A DNA stretch of 64,000 bases from Telluria mixta (GTDB taxonomy: Bacteria; Pseudomonadota; Gammaproteobacteria; Burkholderiales; Burkholderiaceae_D): the NCBI RefSeq assembly GCF_029223865.1, contig NZ_CP119520.1, positions 868,001 to 932,000 on the forward strand. The letters run 5' to 3'. Position numbers and translations under genes: made by a program. Each line of letters opens with the position of its first letter. The stretch's first letter is position 1. This document shows, in pieces, positions 51,325 through 60,234 of this stretch. The notes beneath the pieces were generated by a model. It was not told the DNA's origin. It made no database searches and worked only from the letters and a program-made list of their open reading frames with translations.

Positions 51325-51360
51325 AAAACGCCACCGCCGGCCGGGCCGGGGTGGCGTTTT
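51325..51360. terminator. Bidirectional terminator downstream of dxs
   Basis: AAAACGCCACC (51325-51335) and GGTGGCGTTTT (51350-51360) form an 11-bp stem with a GC-rich loop; T-runs follow on both strands. It terminates the xseB-ispA-dxs transcript, and lies just upstream of the hybrid kinase gene. Confidence 0.88.
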
Positions 51361-51379
51361 CGTGGACTCTAGCGCAACG

Positions 51380-53248
51380 TCAGGTGTTGTTGACCACCAG
51401 GCGCGGCTCGCCGATGCCGAAGCGCTCGCGGATCGATGCGCCGATACCGTGTGCATCCAGGCCGACGGATGCGAGCAGCAGTGCCGGGTCGCCATGGTCG
51501 ATGAAACGGTCGGGCAGGCCCAGGATCAGCAGCGGCTTGACGATGCCCGCTTCCGCCAGCGCCTCGGCCACGGCGGAACCGGCTCCGCCCATCGTGCAGC
51601 CCTCTTCCACCGCCACCAGGTAGTCGTGGTTCTGCGCCAGTTGCCTGACCAGTTCGACGTCCAGCGGCTTCACGAAGCGCATGTCCGCGACGGTCGCGTT
51701 CAGGCTGTCGGCGGCACCGAGGCTCGGCGCCACCATCGAGCCGAACGCCATGATCGCGACGCCCTTGCCTTCGCGCCTGACGATGCCCTTGCCGATCTCG
51801 AGGACGTCCAGCGCCGGCTCGATGGCCGCGCCCACGCCCGCGCCGCGCGGGTAGCGCACGGCGGCCGGGCCTTCGAAGCGGTAGGCCGTCGTCAGCATCT
51901 TGCGGCACTCGTTTTCGTCCGACGGCGCCATCACGACCATGTTCGGGATGCAGCGCAGGTAGGCGATGTCGTAGTTGCCCGCGTGCGTGGCGCCGTCCGC
52001 GCCGACGAGGCCCGCGCGGTCCAGCGCGAACGTCACGTCCAGGTTCTGCAGCGCCACGTCGTGGATCAGCTGGTCGTAGGCACGCTGCAGGAACGTCGAG
52101 TAGATCGCGACGACGGGCTTCATGCCTTCCGTCGCCAGGCCACCGGCGAACGTCACGGAATGCTGCTCGGCGATGCCGACGTCGAAGTAGCGGTCCGGGT
52201 ATTCCTGGTTGAAGCGCACCATGCCCGAGCCTTCGCGCATCGCCGGCGTGATGCCGACCAGGCGCTTGTCGACATGCGCCATGTCGCACAGCCAGTTGCC
52301 GAACACCTCGGTGTACGTGATCTTCGTCGCCTTCGCGGGCTTGATGCCCTCGCTCGGATTGAACTTGCCGGTGCCGTGGTACAGGATCGGCTCGGCCTCG
52401 GCCAGCTTGTAGCCCTGTCCCTTCTTCGTCACGACGTGCAGGAACTGCGGGCCCTTGAGCTTCTTGATGTTTTCCAGCGTCGGGATCAGGGAATCCAGGT
52501 CGTGGCCGTCGATCGGGCCGATGTAATTGAAACCGAATTCCTCGAACATCGTGGCCGGGACGACCATGCCTTTCGCATGCTCTTCCAGCTTCTTCGCCAG
52601 TTCCAGCATCGGCGCCGGCAGCATCGTCTTGCCGACGTTTTTCGCGGCCGCGTAGAACTGGCCCGACATCAGGCGCGCCAGGTAACGGTTCAACGCGCCG
52701 ACCGGCGGCGAGATCGACATGTCGTTGTCGTTCAGGACGACGAGCAGGTCGACGTCGTCCTCGACGCCCGCATTGTTCAGCGCTTCGAACGCCATGCCGG
52801 CGGTCATGGAGCCGTCGCCGATGACGGCGATCGCCTTGCGTTTTTCGCCCTTGATCTTCGCGGCCGTTGCCATGCCGAGGGCCGCCGAGATCGACGTCGA
52901 CGAGTGCGCGGTGCCGAACGTGTCGTACACGCTTTCGTCGCGCTTGGGGAAGCCGGACAGGCCGTTCAGCTGGCGCAAGGTGGGCATGCGCTCGCGCCGG
53001 CCCGTGAGGATCTTGTGCGAATAGGTCTGGTGGCCGACGTCCCACACGATGCGGTCTTCCGGCGTGTTGAACACGTAGTGCAGCGCGATCGTCAGCTCGA
53101 CGGTGCCGAGGTTGGACGACAGATGGCCGCCCGTCTTCGACACGGAATCGAGCAGGTACTGGCGCAGTTCATGGGCCAGCGGCGTGAGCTGGGTACGTGG
53201 CAGCTTGCGCAGGTCGGCCGGGTCGTTGATGGTATCTAGCAGTTTCAT
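51380..53248 (-). CDS. dxs: 1-deoxy-D-xylulose-5-phosphate synthase
   Basis: 622 residues, the normal length. Thiamine diphosphate site [18 protein letters not shown] (GDG ... N) and [17 protein letters not shown]; the transketolase domains [19 protein letters not shown] and the C-terminal domain ([15 protein letters not shown]) are complete. It condenses pyruvate and glyceraldehyde 3-phosphate in the first step of the MEP isoprenoid pathway. Directly abuts ispA: the ispA stop is the next base after the dxs start. Confidence 0.97.
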   Translation of the reverse strand: MKLLDTINDPADLRKLPRTQLTPLAHELRQYLLDSVSKTGGHLSSNLGTVELTIALHYVFNTPEDRIVWDVGHQTYSHKILTGRRERMPTLRQLNGLSGFPKRDESVYDTFGTAHSSTSISAALGMATAAKIKGEKRKAIAVIGDGSMTAGMAFEALNNAGVEDDVDLLVVLNDNDMSISPPVGALNRYLARLMSGQFYAAAKNVGKTMLPAPMLELAKKLEEHAKGMVVPATMFEEFGFNYIGPIDGHDLDSLIPTLENIKKLKGPQFLHVVTKKGQGYKLAEAEPILYHGTGKFNPSEGIKPAKATKITYTEVFGNWLCDMAHVDKRLVGITPAMREGSGMVRFNQEYPDRYFDVGIAEQHSVTFAGGLATEGMKPVVAIYSTFLQRAYDQLIHDVALQNLDVTFALDRAGLVGADGATHAGNYDIAYLRCIPNMVVMAPSDENECRKMLTTAYRFEGPAAVRYPRGAGVGAAIEPALDVLEIGKGIVRREGKGVAIMAFGSMVAPSLGAADSLNATVADMRFVKPLDVELVRQLAQNHDYLVAVEEGCTMGGAGSAVAEALAEAGIVKPLLILGLPDRFIDHGDPALLLASVGLDAHGIGASIRERFGIGEPRLVVNNT

Positions 53249-54145
53249 TTATGCCTTCCGCTGCACGATCAGGTCCGCGATCTCGCGCAGCCGCAGTGCT
53301 TGTTCTCCGAACGGCGCGAGCGCGTCGTGCGCCTGCTGCCGCAATTGTTCGGCCAGCGCCTTCGACGGCTCCAGCCCAAGAATCGACACATAGGTCGGCT
53401 TGTTGTCCGCCGCGTCCTTGCCGGCCGTCTTGCCCAGCGTGGCCGAGTCGGCGGTCGCATCGAGGATGTCGTCCACGACCTGGAACGCGAGGCCGATGGC
53501 GCGCGAGTACGCGGCCAGCGCTTCCTGCTCGTGCGACGCGAGATCGCGGCCGGCCAGCGCACCCAGCAGCACGGACACGCGCAGCATGGCGCCCGTCTTG
53601 AGCTGGTGCATGCGCTCCAGCTGCTCGAGCGTGAGGCTGATGCCGACGCTGTCCAGGTCGATCGCCTGGCCGCCGCACATGCCTTTGCTGCCGGCCGCTT
53701 CGGCCAGCAGGCGCAGCATGGTCACGGTGCGCGCGGCCGGTACGGTCGTCGTGCCGGCCAGCACCTCGAAGGCTTGCGCCTGCAGCGCGTCGCCGACGAG
53801 CAGTGCCGTCGCTTCGTCGTACGCGACGTGCACCGTCGGCTTGCCGCGGCGCAGGGCGTCGTCGTCCATGCACGGCATGTCGTCGTGCACGAGGGAATAC
53901 ACGTGGATCATCTCGACGGCGCTGGCGGCACGCGCCAGCGCATCGGCATCCGCGCCGAACAGGGCACCGCTCGCATGCACGAGCAGCGGGCGCACGCGCT
54001 TGCCGCCGCCCAGCGCCGTGTAGCGCATCGCTTCGTGCAGCTTCGTCGGCACCTGGCTTGCGGGCGGCAGGAAGCGGTCGAGGGCCGTTTCGGCATCGGC
54101 CTGCACGGCCTTCATCCAGGCCTGGAAATCCTGCGGTGCGCTCAT
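53249..54145 (-). CDS. ispA: Farnesyl diphosphate synthase (polyprenyl synthetase family)
   Basis: 298 residues from MSAPQDFQAWMKAVQADAETAL, a start that overlaps the xseB stop as ATGA. First Asp-rich motif in YSLVHDDMPCMDDDALRRGKPT, second in AFQVVDDILDATAD, and GGGKRVRPLL. It chains isopentenyl diphosphate onto DMAPP and GPP to give FPP for quinones and undecaprenyl phosphate. Genes xseB-ispA-dxs are in the common proteobacterial order. Confidence 0.97.
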   Translation of the reverse strand: MSAPQDFQAWMKAVQADAETALDRFLPPASQVPTKLHEAMRYTALGGGKRVRPLLVHASGALFGADADALARAASAVEMIHVYSLVHDDMPCMDDDALRRGKPTVHVAYDEATALLVGDALQAQAFEVLAGTTTVPAARTVTMLRLLAEAAGSKGMCGGQAIDLDSVGISLTLEQLERMHQLKTGAMLRVSVLLGALAGRDLASHEQEALAAYSRAIGLAFQVVDDILDATADSATLGKTAGKDAADNKPTYVSILGLEPSKALAEQLRQQAHDALAPFGEQALRLREIADLIVQRKA

Positions 54146-54414
54146 ACGTCGTCCTCGCCGTCGGCGCTGAACGGTTTGAGCATCTCGCCTTCCAGGACCT
54201 TCACCTGGGACTCGACTTTTTCCAGCTGGGCCGCGCAATAGCGCACGAGCTCGGAACCGCGTGCATACGCGGCCACCGAAGCTTCCAGGGGCAATTGCCC
54301 ACTTTCCATTTGCGTCACGAGTTGGGCCAGTTCGGCCATCGCCTGCTCGAAGGACTCCGGCGGCTGCGCGGTGGCCGGTGGTGCGGCGCTCTCCGCGTTT
54401 GTTTTATTTGGCAT
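54142..54414 (-). CDS. xseB: Exodeoxyribonuclease VII small subunit
   Basis: 90 residues from MPNKTNAESAAPP. The core ESFEQAMAELAQLVTQMESGQLPLEASVAAYARGSELVRYCAAQLEKVESQVKVL is the family three-helix motif. It joins XseA to degrade single-stranded DNA. The N-terminal Ala/Pro extension is short. A TAGAAT-like -10 is at 54486-54491 on the minus strand, without a good -35. Confidence 0.94.
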   Translation of the reverse strand: MPNKTNAESAAPPATAQPPESFEQAMAELAQLVTQMESGQLPLEASVAAYARGSELVRYCAAQLEKVESQVKVLEGEMLKPFSADGEDDV

Positions 54415-54880
54415 AATGAGTTTGATCGATTCGGGGCCGGGCGACACCACGCGCAACCCGTGCGCGGCGTGCCAGTCTAATCGCTTATTCTAAACAATCC
54501 TGTATCGACATGAACGGTGCGCCTGTCGCCGCCAACTTGCAAGCAAGGATACATTTTATCGCAAAGCGCCTCGGGATTCATGAAAACGATGCCGTTTAGG
54601 CAATTTTTGAACACCCACGTACCACAATCCCGCGCGGGCCCGGGACTGGGGGGCCTTTTACAGGCTATAATCTCCGGTTCTGTCTCCGAAATACCGTATT
54701 CCGCTCTTTAAAGGAGCGAGAACTCCGAATAAGCGGCAGCAGTGTTGGTCGGGATGCGACGCCTCGGGCGCGCCCGCTCGACCACGTTGCGGCTCGCCTG
54801 GAAATCTCGATGCTCCCCTAAAAATACTGGTTCTCGGATTCTTTCTCTTCTTTGGCTGAAATCTGTAAAGGGGGGTTGGG
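54415..54880. other. 466-base intergenic region with probable promoter and structured leader
   Basis: No credible gene is seen. On the plus strand TATAAT lies at 54666-54671 with no good -35 in front. After it comes a ~200-base stretch before the Rieske gene that can fold: CGCTC/GAGCG around a TTTAAAG loop near 54702-54718, and a longer hairpin with arms TGGTCG/CGACCA, extended by GCAGC/GTTGC, whose interior contains the 12-bp palindrome CGGGCGCGCCCG. The end carries GTAAAGGGGGG, the likely ribosome site. It could be a regulatory 5' leader or a small RNA. The left part (54415-54540) holds the xseB promoter side. Confidence 0.45.
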
Positions 54881-55996
54881 ATGTCCGATCTGGCTACCCA
54901 CGCCAAGCTGGCGCGTTCGCTCGCCCAGCTTCCGGTAACTGTCTACTTCGACGACGCGCTGTTGCAGCGTGAATTGCAGCAATTGTTTCTCAAGGGGCCC
55001 CGCTACGTCGGGCACGAGTTGATGGTGCCCGAAAAGGGCGATTTCGCGACCCTGAAATCGGAGAACGAGGGTCGCATGCTGGTGCGCAACGCGCAGGGCA
55101 TCGAGCTGATGTCGAACGTCTGCCGCCACCGCCAGGCGCTGATGTTCAACGGCCGCGGCAACGCCAAGAACATCGTCTGCCCGTTGCACCGCTGGACCTA
55201 CGACCTCAAGGGCGAACTGATCGGCGCACCGCATTTCGCGGACACGCCGTGCCTGAACCTGTCCAGGACGCCACTGCAGAACTGGAACGGCCTGCTGTTC
55301 GAACAGAACGGCTACAACGTGATGGACAAGCTGAAGCACATGTCCGTGACGAAGGACCTGGATTTCTCGGGCTACATGTTCGACCACGTCGAGGTGCACG
55401 AGTGCGACTATAACTGGAAGACCTTCATCGAGGTCTACCTGGAGGATTACCACGTCGAGCCGTTCCACCCGGGCCTGGGCAACTTCGTCAGCTGCGACGA
55501 CCTGCGCTGGGAATTCGGTCCGGACTACAGCGTCCAGACCGTGGGCGTGCATCGCGGCCTGCAGAAGTCGGGTTCGCCGGCCTATAAAAAATGGCAGGAG
55601 CAGGTACTGAAGTTCAACAACGGCCAGGCACCGAAATACGGCGCGATCTGGCTGACCCTGTATCCGAACATCATGGTCGAGTGGTATCCGAACGTGCTGG
55701 TCGTGTCGACCCTGTGGCCGCTGGGTCCGCAGAAGACGCGCAACGTCGTCGAGTTCTACTATCCGGAAGAATTCGTCCTGTTCGAGCGCGAATTCGTCGA
55801 CGCGGAACGTGCCGCCTACATGGAGACGTGCGTCGAGGACGACGAGATCGCCCTGCGCATGGATGCCGGCCGCAAGGCGCTGATGGAGCGCGGCGTGACC
55901 GAGGCGGGGCCGTACCAGTCGCCGATGGAAGACGGCATGCAGCACTTCCACGAGTGGTATCGCAGCAAGATCGACAATATTCCTCCGGGGATGTGA
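54881..55996 (+). CDS. Rieske non-haem iron oxygenase, large subunit
   Basis: 371 residues. The Rieske cluster is bound by Cys81-x-His83 (NVCRHRQAL) and Cys100-x2-His103 (IVCPLHRWTYDLKG). The mononuclear iron site is in FIEVYLEDYHVEPFHPG (two His and a later Asp). This is the ring-hydroxylating / choline-monooxygenase type; substrate not predictable. No ferredoxin, reductase or beta subunit gene lies beside it. The leader is long (about 200 bases) and structured. The DMT transporter follows 13 bases later. Confidence 0.92.
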   Translation: MSDLATHAKLARSLAQLPVTVYFDDALLQRELQQLFLKGPRYVGHELMVPEKGDFATLKSENEGRMLVRNAQGIELMSNVCRHRQALMFNGRGNAKNIVCPLHRWTYDLKGELIGAPHFADTPCLNLSRTPLQNWNGLLFEQNGYNVMDKLKHMSVTKDLDFSGYMFDHVEVHECDYNWKTFIEVYLEDYHVEPFHPGLGNFVSCDDLRWEFGPDYSVQTVGVHRGLQKSGSPAYKKWQEQVLKFNNGQAPKYGAIWLTLYPNIMVEWYPNVLVVSTLWPLGPQKTRNVVEFYYPEEFVLFEREFVDAERAAYMETCVEDDEIALRMDAGRKALMERGVTEAGPYQSPMEDGMQHFHEWYRSKIDNIPPGM

Positions 55997-56009
55997 TGGT
56001 TAGTTGCTG

Positions 56010-56921
56010 ATGGCACCACTCTGGATGTTGTTCGCCAGCTTCCTGTTCGCCGCCATGGGCGCGACAGTGAAGCTGGCTTCCTCGCTTTACTCGACCTCGG
56101 AAATCGTGATGTACCGGGGTTTCATCGGCGCCCTGCTGCTGTTCCCGATGATCCGCCTGCAGGGCGGCTCGTTCAAGACACCCTTCCCGAAAGAACACCT
56201 GTGGCGCAGCGTCGTCGGCGTCGTCTCGCTGTGGATGTGGTTCTACGCGATCGCGAAGCTGCCGCTGGCCACCGCCGTCACCCTCAACTACATGGCGCCG
56301 ATCTGGCTCGCCACGTACATGTTCTTCATCGGCTGGTGGCGCGGCCGGGGCTTGCCCGAATGGCCGCTGGCCCTCGCCATTGCCATGAGCTTCGTCGGCG
56401 TGACGCTCGTGCTGCGGCCGGCCGTCGAGACCCATGAATGGGTCGGCGGCCTCGTCGCCATCGGTTCGTCCGTCATCGCCGCGATGGCCTATATGCAGGT
56501 GCGCCGCCTGGGCCAGATGGGCGAGCCGGAATACCGCGTCGTGTTCTATTTTTCCGTCACGATGGGCCTGGCGGGCCTCGTCGGCTCGCTGCTCGGCAAC
56601 GGCGTGAATACGTTCCGCCCGCAATCCTGGCACGGCATGGGCCTGCTGCTGGCGATCGCCGCCAGCGGCCTGTTCGCCCAGATCGCGATGACGCGCGCCT
56701 ACCGCATCGGCAAGGTGCTCGTCGTCGCCAACCTGCAGTACACGGGCATCGTCTTTTCCAGCCTGTGGGGCATGGTGCTGTGGGGCGACGTGTTCGACTG
56801 GCATGTCTGGCTGGGCATGGGCGTGATCCTCGTCTCGGGAATCGCCGCGACGTTCTACAATACGACGCGCACGGCGCGCGGCGCCGTCGTCAAGGAAACC
56901 GACCCCATCGCCAGCGAATAA
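56010..56921 (+). CDS. DMT-superfamily (EamA) transporter
   Basis: 303 residues with ten predicted membrane helices in two EamA halves (LWMLFASFLFAAMGATVKLAS ... ; VGGLVAIGSSVIAAMAYMQVRRLG ...). IAKLPLATAVTLNYMAPIW and RIGKVLVVANLQYTGIVFSSLWG are the typical repeats. It probably exports metabolites such as amino acids or nucleosides. TTG at 56004 is an alternative start. Next to the Rieske gene and the sulfurtransferase on the same strand; the latter starts 9 bases later. Confidence 0.92.
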   Translation: MAPLWMLFASFLFAAMGATVKLASSLYSTSEIVMYRGFIGALLLFPMIRLQGGSFKTPFPKEHLWRSVVGVVSLWMWFYAIAKLPLATAVTLNYMAPIWLATYMFFIGWWRGRGLPEWPLALAIAMSFVGVTLVLRPAVETHEWVGGLVAIGSSVIAAMAYMQVRRLGQMGEPEYRVVFYFSVTMGLAGLVGSLLGNGVNTFRPQSWHGMGLLLAIAASGLFAQIAMTRAYRIGKVLVVANLQYTGIVFSSLWGMVLWGDVFDWHVWLGMGVILVSGIAATFYNTTRTARGAVVKETDPIASE

Positions 56922-56930
56922 GAGGAGCCC

Positions 56931-57794
56931 ATGTCCACCTACACGACCCTGATCGAACCCGCCGCACTGGCTGCACACGTGAACGACCCCAAATGGGTCG
57001 TCGTCGACTGCCGCCACGACCTCATGAACCTCGCCGCCGGCCGCGAAGCCTACGCGGCCGGCCACATCCCGGGCGCCGTCTTTGCCGACATGGAGACGGA
57101 ACTCTCGGGCGCCAAGCGCGACGCCGCCGGCAACTTCCGCGGCCGCCATCCGCTGCCGGAGCAGGACGCGTTCATCGAGCTGCTGCGCGGCTGGGGCGTG
57201 GACGACGACACGCAGGTCGTCGCGTACGATGCGCACGGCGGCATGTACGCCGCGCGCCTGTGGTGGATGCTGCGCTGGGTCGGCCATGGCGCCGTCGCCG
57301 TGCTGGATGGCGGCCTGCCCGCCTGGCAGGCGGCGGGACAAGCCGTCACCGCCGACGCGCCGGCCCCGCGTGCCCGCGGCAGCATCGCTTCCCGCCCTGC
57401 CCTCGTGACGACGGTCGACGTGAATGCGATCCTGCATAACGTGGAACACGGCGGCAAGACCATCGTCGATGCGCGCGCACCGGACCGCTTCCGCGGCGAG
57501 AACGAGACGATCGACCCGGTCGGCGGCCATATCCCGGGCGCGAAGAACCGCTTCTTCAAGGACAACCTGCAGGCGGACGGCCGCTTCAAGGCGCCGGATC
57601 AACTGAAGGCGGAGCTGGGGGTGGCGGTGGGCGATCCGCGCGACGCCATCATGCAGTGCGGTTCCGGCGTGACCGCCTGCCACAACCTGTTGGCGCTGGA
57701 AGTGGCCGGGATGCCGGGTGCGGCGCTGTATCCGGGATCGTGGAGCGAGTGGACGGCGGATCCGAAGCGGGCCGTCGCTACCGGCACCGCCTGA
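56931..57794 (+). CDS. sseA: 3-mercaptopyruvate/thiosulfate sulfurtransferase
   Basis: 287 residues with two rhodanese domains. The active-site loop is MQCGSGVTACHN with Cys243; CGSGVT points to 3-mercaptopyruvate sulfurtransferase, whereas thiosulfate enzymes have CRxGxR/T. First domain holds DCRHDLMNLAAGREAYAAGHIPGAVFADME. It moves sulfane sulfur to cyanide, thiols or proteins in the cytoplasm. Preceded by AGAGGAG. Ends 8 bases from the convergent hypothetical gene. Confidence 0.93.
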   Translation: MSTYTTLIEPAALAAHVNDPKWVVVDCRHDLMNLAAGREAYAAGHIPGAVFADMETELSGAKRDAAGNFRGRHPLPEQDAFIELLRGWGVDDDTQVVAYDAHGGMYAARLWWMLRWVGHGAVAVLDGGLPAWQAAGQAVTADAPAPRARGSIASRPALVTTVDVNAILHNVEHGGKTIVDARAPDRFRGENETIDPVGGHIPGAKNRFFKDNLQADGRFKAPDQLKAELGVAVGDPRDAIMQCGSGVTACHNLLALEVAGMPGAALYPGSWSEWTADPKRAVATGTA

Positions 57795-57802
57795 CCGGGA
57801 CC

Positions 57803-58261
57803 TCAGCGCGATCCGGTGCGCCGTGCGTGCACCGCGATCGCTTCCACGCGCTGCAGCACGACGCCCGTCTCCTTGTCGCGCACGGCGCCCGACCAGCCGC
57901 AATTGTCGACGTACGCGCCGTCCTGTCCAGCCTCGACGAACAACAGGTACGCAACGCCCGGCTCCAGTGGAAACCTGGCGCTGGTGTTCGGGGAGACGAG
58001 TTCGATCGTGCGCGCGGCCGGCGCACCTTTGAAGATGCGCGTAAGCCTGACGGTGTAGGTCGTACGATCGATGCCAGCGGCATCGTCAGTTGCGCTCACG
58101 TCACGCCCGGCGCCAGCAACGCCGAGGGCGACGATGGCGCTGGCGCGGAATTCCTGCTCGATGGATGGCTTGCCGTCCAGGCAGACAGCATGTGCTGCGG
58201 CGGCACCCGATACGCAGATGGCTGCGCACAGGACGCGCAGGGCAATCGGCACCGGGAACAT
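57803..58261 (-). CDS. Secreted protein resembling NTR/TIMP-like OB-fold domains
   Basis: 152 residues from ATG 58261. Signal peptide ending at AHA, then CLDGKPSIEQEFRASAIVALGVAGAG; VRLTRIFKGAPAARTIELVSP; LEPGVAYLLFVEAGQDGAYVDNCGWSGAV. The pattern of an early Cys, the R-x-F-K-G-x strand, and a late NCGxS Cys fits secreted TIMP/netrin-like domains. Function unknown. The start shares one base with the stop of a 47-codon gene upstream (TGATG), so the two are translationally coupled. Confidence 0.65.
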   Translation of the reverse strand: MFPVPIALRVLCAAICVSGAAAAHAVCLDGKPSIEQEFRASAIVALGVAGAGRDVSATDDAAGIDRTTYTVRLTRIFKGAPAARTIELVSPNTSARFPLEPGVAYLLFVEAGQDGAYVDNCGWSGAVRDKETGVVLQRVEAIAVHARRTGSR

Positions 58262-58404
58262 CAATGACTGAAGTCGTACGGTGCCGGCAAGAAGTCCGCC
58301 AGCGTGAACAACACGACCGACAGCACGAGGGCCACGACCACGTAGGCAAAGCGCGACGGCTTGTCGCGCAACGCACCAATCAGTTCACTCACCAGCTTCG
58401 CCAT
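58261..58404 (-). CDS. 47-residue single-pass membrane peptide
   Basis: A short frame, ATG 58404 to TGA 58261, encoding MAKLVSELIGALRDKPSRF then the hydrophobic helix AYVVVALVLSVVLFTLADFL and a short PAPYDFSH tail. Basic residues before the helix suggest the N-terminus is inside. GGAGG lies seven bases before the ATG, a strong ribosome site, and the stop overlaps the next start as TGATG. These support translation despite the small size. Function unknown; may help export or anchor the secreted partner. Confidence 0.7.
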   Translation of the reverse strand: MAKLVSELIGALRDKPSRFAYVVVALVLSVVLFTLADFLPAPYDFSH

Positions 58405-58493
58405 AGCAACCTCCGCGACCTCCGTTCAGCCAACGGCCCAGCATAGGTCGCAAGGAATCGCCCTGTCAACCGGCAGGCGCAGCGTTTAGTATC

Positions 58494-59321
58494 TTAATGG
58501 CCGTGCGTCAGGAACAGCACGATGACGACGCCGAGGCCGATCAACAGGACTTGCGGAATGGTGTCGCGCACGGTGGCCCGGCGCTGCATCTGCGGCATCA
58601 GGTCGCTCACGGCGATGTAGATGAAGCCGGACGACGCGAACACCAGCACGTAGGGTATCAGGTCGCTGGCGCGGTCCAGGGTCGCATACCCGAGTATCCC
58701 GCCCAGCACTGCCAGCAGGCTGCACAACAGGTTGAACACGTAGGCGCGCACGCGCGAGAAACCGGCGTTCAGGAGCACGATGAAGTCGCCGATCTCCTGC
58801 GGGATCTCGTGGGCGATGATGGCAACGCCCGTGACGATGCCCAGTTGCGGGTTGGCGAGGAAGGCGGCGGCGATCAGGATGCCGTCCGTGAAGTTGTGCA
58901 TGCCGTCGCCGATCAGGATCATCCAGCCGGCGCGCCCGGCCTGGCGCGCATCGTGGCCGTGCGCGTGATGGTGCCCGTCGCCCTCGTGGTGGTGCGAATG
59001 GCGCAGCAGCGCCACCTTCTCCAGCAGGAAGAACGCGAGCAGGCCGCCCAGCAGGGTGGCGAACAGCGCATGCGTGTCGGCCTTCGACTCGAACGCCTCC
59101 GGCAGCGCGTGCAGCAGCGACGTCGAGAGCATGATGCCGACCGACAGGCTGACCATGCGCTCGACGACCTTTGCCAGCAGCGTAAAGGAAAACACCGCGG
59201 CGGCCGTGATGCTGACCACGCCCGCCAGGCCGGTGGCCAGCAGGATGGAGATGAGAATCGGGTCGATCTGGAAGCCTCTTGTTGTTTTGGGGCGCGCGAA
59301 TGCACACGCCCGCGGGCGCAA
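58494..59321 (-). CDS. ZIP-family metal transporter (start codon uncertain)
   Basis: Up to 275 residues. Eight membrane helices; the metal-binding motif in helix IV is GMHNFTDGILIAAAFL and in helix V HEIPQEIGDFIVLL, as in ZIP importers of zinc and iron. A His-rich loop (HSHHHEGDGHHHAHGHD) lies between helices III and IV. No ATG is in the N-terminal region. A TTG at 59321 has no ribosome site, whereas AAGAGGC (59274-59280) precedes an ATC codon at 59265-59267 in phase with the natural family start DPILISILLATGLAGVVS. See findings. Confidence 0.9.
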   Translation of the reverse strand: MRPRACAFARPKTTRGFQIDPILISILLATGLAGVVSITAAAVFSFTLLAKVVERMVSLSVGIMLSTSLLHALPEAFESKADTHALFATLLGGLLAFFLLEKVALLRHSHHHEGDGHHHAHGHDARQAGRAGWMILIGDGMHNFTDGILIAAAFLANPQLGIVTGVAIIAHEIPQEIGDFIVLLNAGFSRVRAYVFNLLCSLLAVLGGILGYATLDRASDLIPYVLVFASSGFIYIAVSDLMPQMQRRATVRDTIPQVLLIGLGVVIVLFLTHGH

Positions 59322-59354
59322 ACCGCTGATTGTAACCCGACGGGCGTGGCGCCG

Positions 59355-60170
59355 TCAGCCGGCGCCGTGTTCGCGGAACCAGGCCAGCGCGCGGGCGAAG
59401 CCGTCGCGGGCGTCCTTCGCGTTGTAGCTCGGGCGGTAGTCGGCGTAGAAGGCGTGGCCGGCGTCGGGGTAGACGACGATCGCGGAATCGCTGGTCCCCT
59501 CCCCCAGCGCGGCCGTCATCCGTTCGACGGTGGCGACCGGGATGCCCGTGTCCCTGGCGCCATACAGGCCGAGCACGGGCACGGTGAGCGTGGGTGCGAT
59601 GTCGATGGGATGATGCGGCTGGCCCGGCGGGTTCGGGTCGGCCACCAGCTTGCCGTACCACGCCACGGCGGCCGTCACGCGCGGGTTGTGCGCCGCGTAC
59701 AGCCACGTGATGCGCCCGCCCCAGCAAAAGCCGTTGATGCCGAGCCGGTCGACGTCGCCGCCGTTCGCTTCGGCCCAGGCCACGCAGGCGTCGATGTCGC
59801 CCATCACCTGCGCGTCCGGCACCTTGCGGATGATCTGCGCCATGATCGTGGCCATGTCGGGGAGCGTGGACGGATCGCCCTGGCGCACGAACAGCTCGGG
59901 CGCCACGGCCAGGTAGCCCTGTTTCGCGAAGCGGCGCACCACGTCGGCGATGTGTTCGTGCACGCCGAAGATCTCGGACACGACGATCATCACCGGAAGC
60001 TTGTCCTGCCCGGCCGGGCGGGCGTAATAGACGGGGAATTCCTGGCCGTCGACCGTGAGCCTGATGGTGCCCACGGCGAGGCCTTCGGTATCGGTACGGA
60101 TCACGGTGTGTTCCGTGATGGGCTGGGTCGCCGCCGCGAAGCCGCTGCCGATGCTTGCGTTGTCGTTCAT
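59355..60170 (-). CDS. Dienelactone hydrolase family protein
   Basis: 271 residues from MNDNASIGSGFAAAT (AAGGAAGG upstream). The Cys nucleophile Cys149 in GFCWGG, Asp in LYGARDTGIP and His in PDAGHAFYADYRPSYN form the triad of dienelactone hydrolase. The early strand is LPVMIVVSEIFGVHEHIADVVRRFAKQGYLAVAPELF. It hydrolyses carboxymethylenebutenolide-type lactones or other esters in the cytoplasm. Not next to aromatic-degradation genes, so a general esterase is as likely. Confidence 0.92.
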   Translation of the reverse strand: MNDNASIGSGFAAATQPITEHTVIRTDTEGLAVGTIRLTVDGQEFPVYYARPAGQDKLPVMIVVSEIFGVHEHIADVVRRFAKQGYLAVAPELFVRQGDPSTLPDMATIMAQIIRKVPDAQVMGDIDACVAWAEANGGDVDRLGINGFCWGGRITWLYAAHNPRVTAAVAWYGKLVADPNPPGQPHHPIDIAPTLTVPVLGLYGARDTGIPVATVERMTAALGEGTSDSAIVVYPDAGHAFYADYRPSYNAKDARDGFARALAWFREHGAG

Positions 60171-60234
60171 CGCCTTCCTTCGTTGGGTCATGAAAGGCTT
60201 GCTATCTTAGCAGCGGCGGCGGCGGCGCGCTTGC

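Noticed and set aside
54666..54880. 6S RNA
   Set aside because: The stretch does not close into the long 6S hairpin with a central bubble, and the neighbours are not those usual for ssrS.
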